A stretch of 64,000 nucleotides of DNA from Marinicrinis sediminis. GTDB lineage: Bacteria; Bacillota; Bacilli; Paenibacillales; KCTC-33676. The stretch covers positions 62,001 through 126,000 of the forward strand of contig NZ_JBHUMM010000045.1 of the NCBI RefSeq assembly GCF_042685085.1, given 5' to 3'. How positions within the stretch are numbered: position 1 is the stretch's first letter; each line of letters opens with the position of its first letter. The notes under the pieces are model-generated. The model had not been told where the DNA came from and searched no databases. It saw only the letters and a list, made by a program, of their open reading frames with translations. The position numbers and the translations under genes are program-made. Positions 63,255 through 64,000 of the stretch are shown here, piece by piece.

Positions 63255-64000
63255 CTATATCTTGACCACACGACCGGTTCGCGCTGACTCATAAGCCGCA
63301 ATCGCAACACGTGTAGAATGGAGGCCGTCTTCTCCGGTAATCGGCATGTCTTCACCTGTTTTCAGGACATGCAGGAGATCGGATACGAGCAGATCGTCCT
63401 TGTTGTCTCCCCAGTAACTCCACTCCGCATGACCGATCTCCCCGCTATAGATTTCATTGATTTGCTGGAAATAATCAATGGAAATCGTTCCTTTCGTTCC
63501 GATCCATTCGATGGTCAGGTCCCGCTTGTACGGGTAGGGCTCAATTCTGGACCAGCTCGTATCGAGCGAAGCGATCACACCGTTTGCGAACTTCACATTG
63601 ACCATCCCGGAATCGTCGATATTCAGCTCATCATAGAAGAGCGTGCCGTTCTCCGCGTAGACCTCTACCGCTGGCGAACCGATGACCCAGTTCATGATAT
63701 CCATTACGTGGACACTGTGATCCAGCATCGCACCGCCGCCGGAAAGGGAGGCATCTACAAACCATCCACCGGGCATAGCTCCCTTGTTCGTTCCCTTGAC
63801 CGCGACCAGCTCCCCGATTTCTCCCTGATCGATGAGGCGCTTCGCTTCTACGACGGTCGGGACATAACGGTTCGGGAAAGCCGTCATCAGCTTGACACCG
63901 TTCTCCTTGCATGCCTCAATCATGGCTTCCATGTCTGCGACCTTCGTGCCCAGCGGCTTTTCACACATGACATGCTTTTTCGCCTTGGCTGCGGCAATCG
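63255..64000 (-). CDS. Gfo/Idh/MocA family oxidoreductase (5' end beyond window)
   Basis: The reading frame is open to the window edge, so the N-terminal Rossmann part (GxGxxG) is missing here. What is seen begins IAAAKAKKHVMCEKPLG, the conserved catalytic-lysine segment (CEKP), followed by the C-terminal alpha/beta domain with MTAFPNRYVPTVVEAKRLI and GGAMLDHSVHVMDIMNWV. Such enzymes oxidise or epimerise sugars and inositols with NAD(P). Its place upstream of the transporter operon fits sugar catabolism. ATG at 63968 is internal and not the real start. Confidence 0.93.
   Translation of the reverse strand, partial: IAAAKAKKHVMCEKPLGTKVADMEAMIEACKENGVKLMTAFPNRYVPTVVEAKRLIDQGEIGELVAVKGTNKGAMPGGWFVDASLSGGGAMLDHSVHVMDIMNWVIGSPAVEVYAENGTLFYDELNIDDSGMVNVKFANGVIASLDTSWSRIEPYPYKRDLTIEWIGTKGTISIDYFQQINEIYSGEIGHAEWSYWGDNKDDLLVSDLLHVLKTGEDMPITGEDGLHSTRVAIAAYESARTGRVVKI

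Noticed and set aside
1..64000. tRNA, rRNA, insertion sequences, prophage
   Set aside because: I saw no tRNA-like GTTCRA clusters, transposase motifs or phage genes on either strand. A tRNAscan-SE and ISfinder search would confirm this.

Overview
The window reads as a draft chromosomal scaffold of a Paenibacillus-type Firmicute. The evidence is strong AGGAGG-like ribosome binding sites, Bacillales housekeeping genes (ecsAB, yneF, a bacilliredoxin, a DUF402 protein), surface proteins with S-layer homology (SLH) domains, two YesM/YesN two-component systems, and CUT1 sugar ABC transporters without their own ATPase. No tRNA, rRNA, CRISPR array, insertion sequence or phage gene was seen. A run of Ns (17864-17973) marks an assembly gap. 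Two genes are disrupted in the sequence as given: a pullulanase with an in-frame stop and a response regulator with a frameshift.

Layout. 1-7.2 kb: the edge of a thiamine-diphosphate enzyme gene, a GGDEF/EAL protein, folE, yneF, and a tightly coupled minus-strand operon DUF402-rnhA-queG-ogt, followed by an acetyltransferase. 7.4-16.3 kb: a small conserved gene, sodA, a membrane acyltransferase, mutY with a divergent GlpD-like oxidoreductase, a cytochrome c lipoprotein, bioA, a DUF420 membrane protein and nadE. 16.4-17.8 kb: two secreted-protein genes in a clearly AT-richer island. 18-26 kb: bacilliredoxin, hypotheticals, a BaiN-type flavoprotein, ecsBA, a metallo-beta-lactamase-fold lipoprotein and a HesB-like protein.

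26-39 kb is partly a starch region. A liquefying alpha-amylase and an SLH-anchored type I pullulanase have almost the same promoter layout: TTGATT, a 17-bp spacer, a -10 box, then two cre-like operators, one of which is an identical 16-mer in both. Between them lie a rhodanese/MBL plus SulP sulfur pair and a three-gene cluster of a DeoR-type regulator fused to a cysteine-rich NosL-like domain, a PepSY membrane protein and a YtkA-like lipoprotein. A pyrimidine-rich tract of about 540 bp lies upstream of the amylase promoter.

39.5-42.3 kb holds an aminotransferase, a MarR regulator and an MBL hydrolase. 42.4-55.2 kb is a glycan-use locus, all on the minus strand: GH130 phosphorylase, two permeases, binding protein, YesM kinase, frameshifted YesN regulator, an SLH protein and a large secreted clan GH-A glycosidase. 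The regulator gene, the binding-protein gene and the glycosidase gene share a 20-bp operator-like element. 55.4-64 kb is a second sugar locus: nagB, YesN, YesM, binding protein, two permeases and a Gfo/Idh/MocA dehydrogenase that runs off the end. Beta-mannoside use for the first locus and amino-sugar use for the second are inferences from GH130 and nagB.
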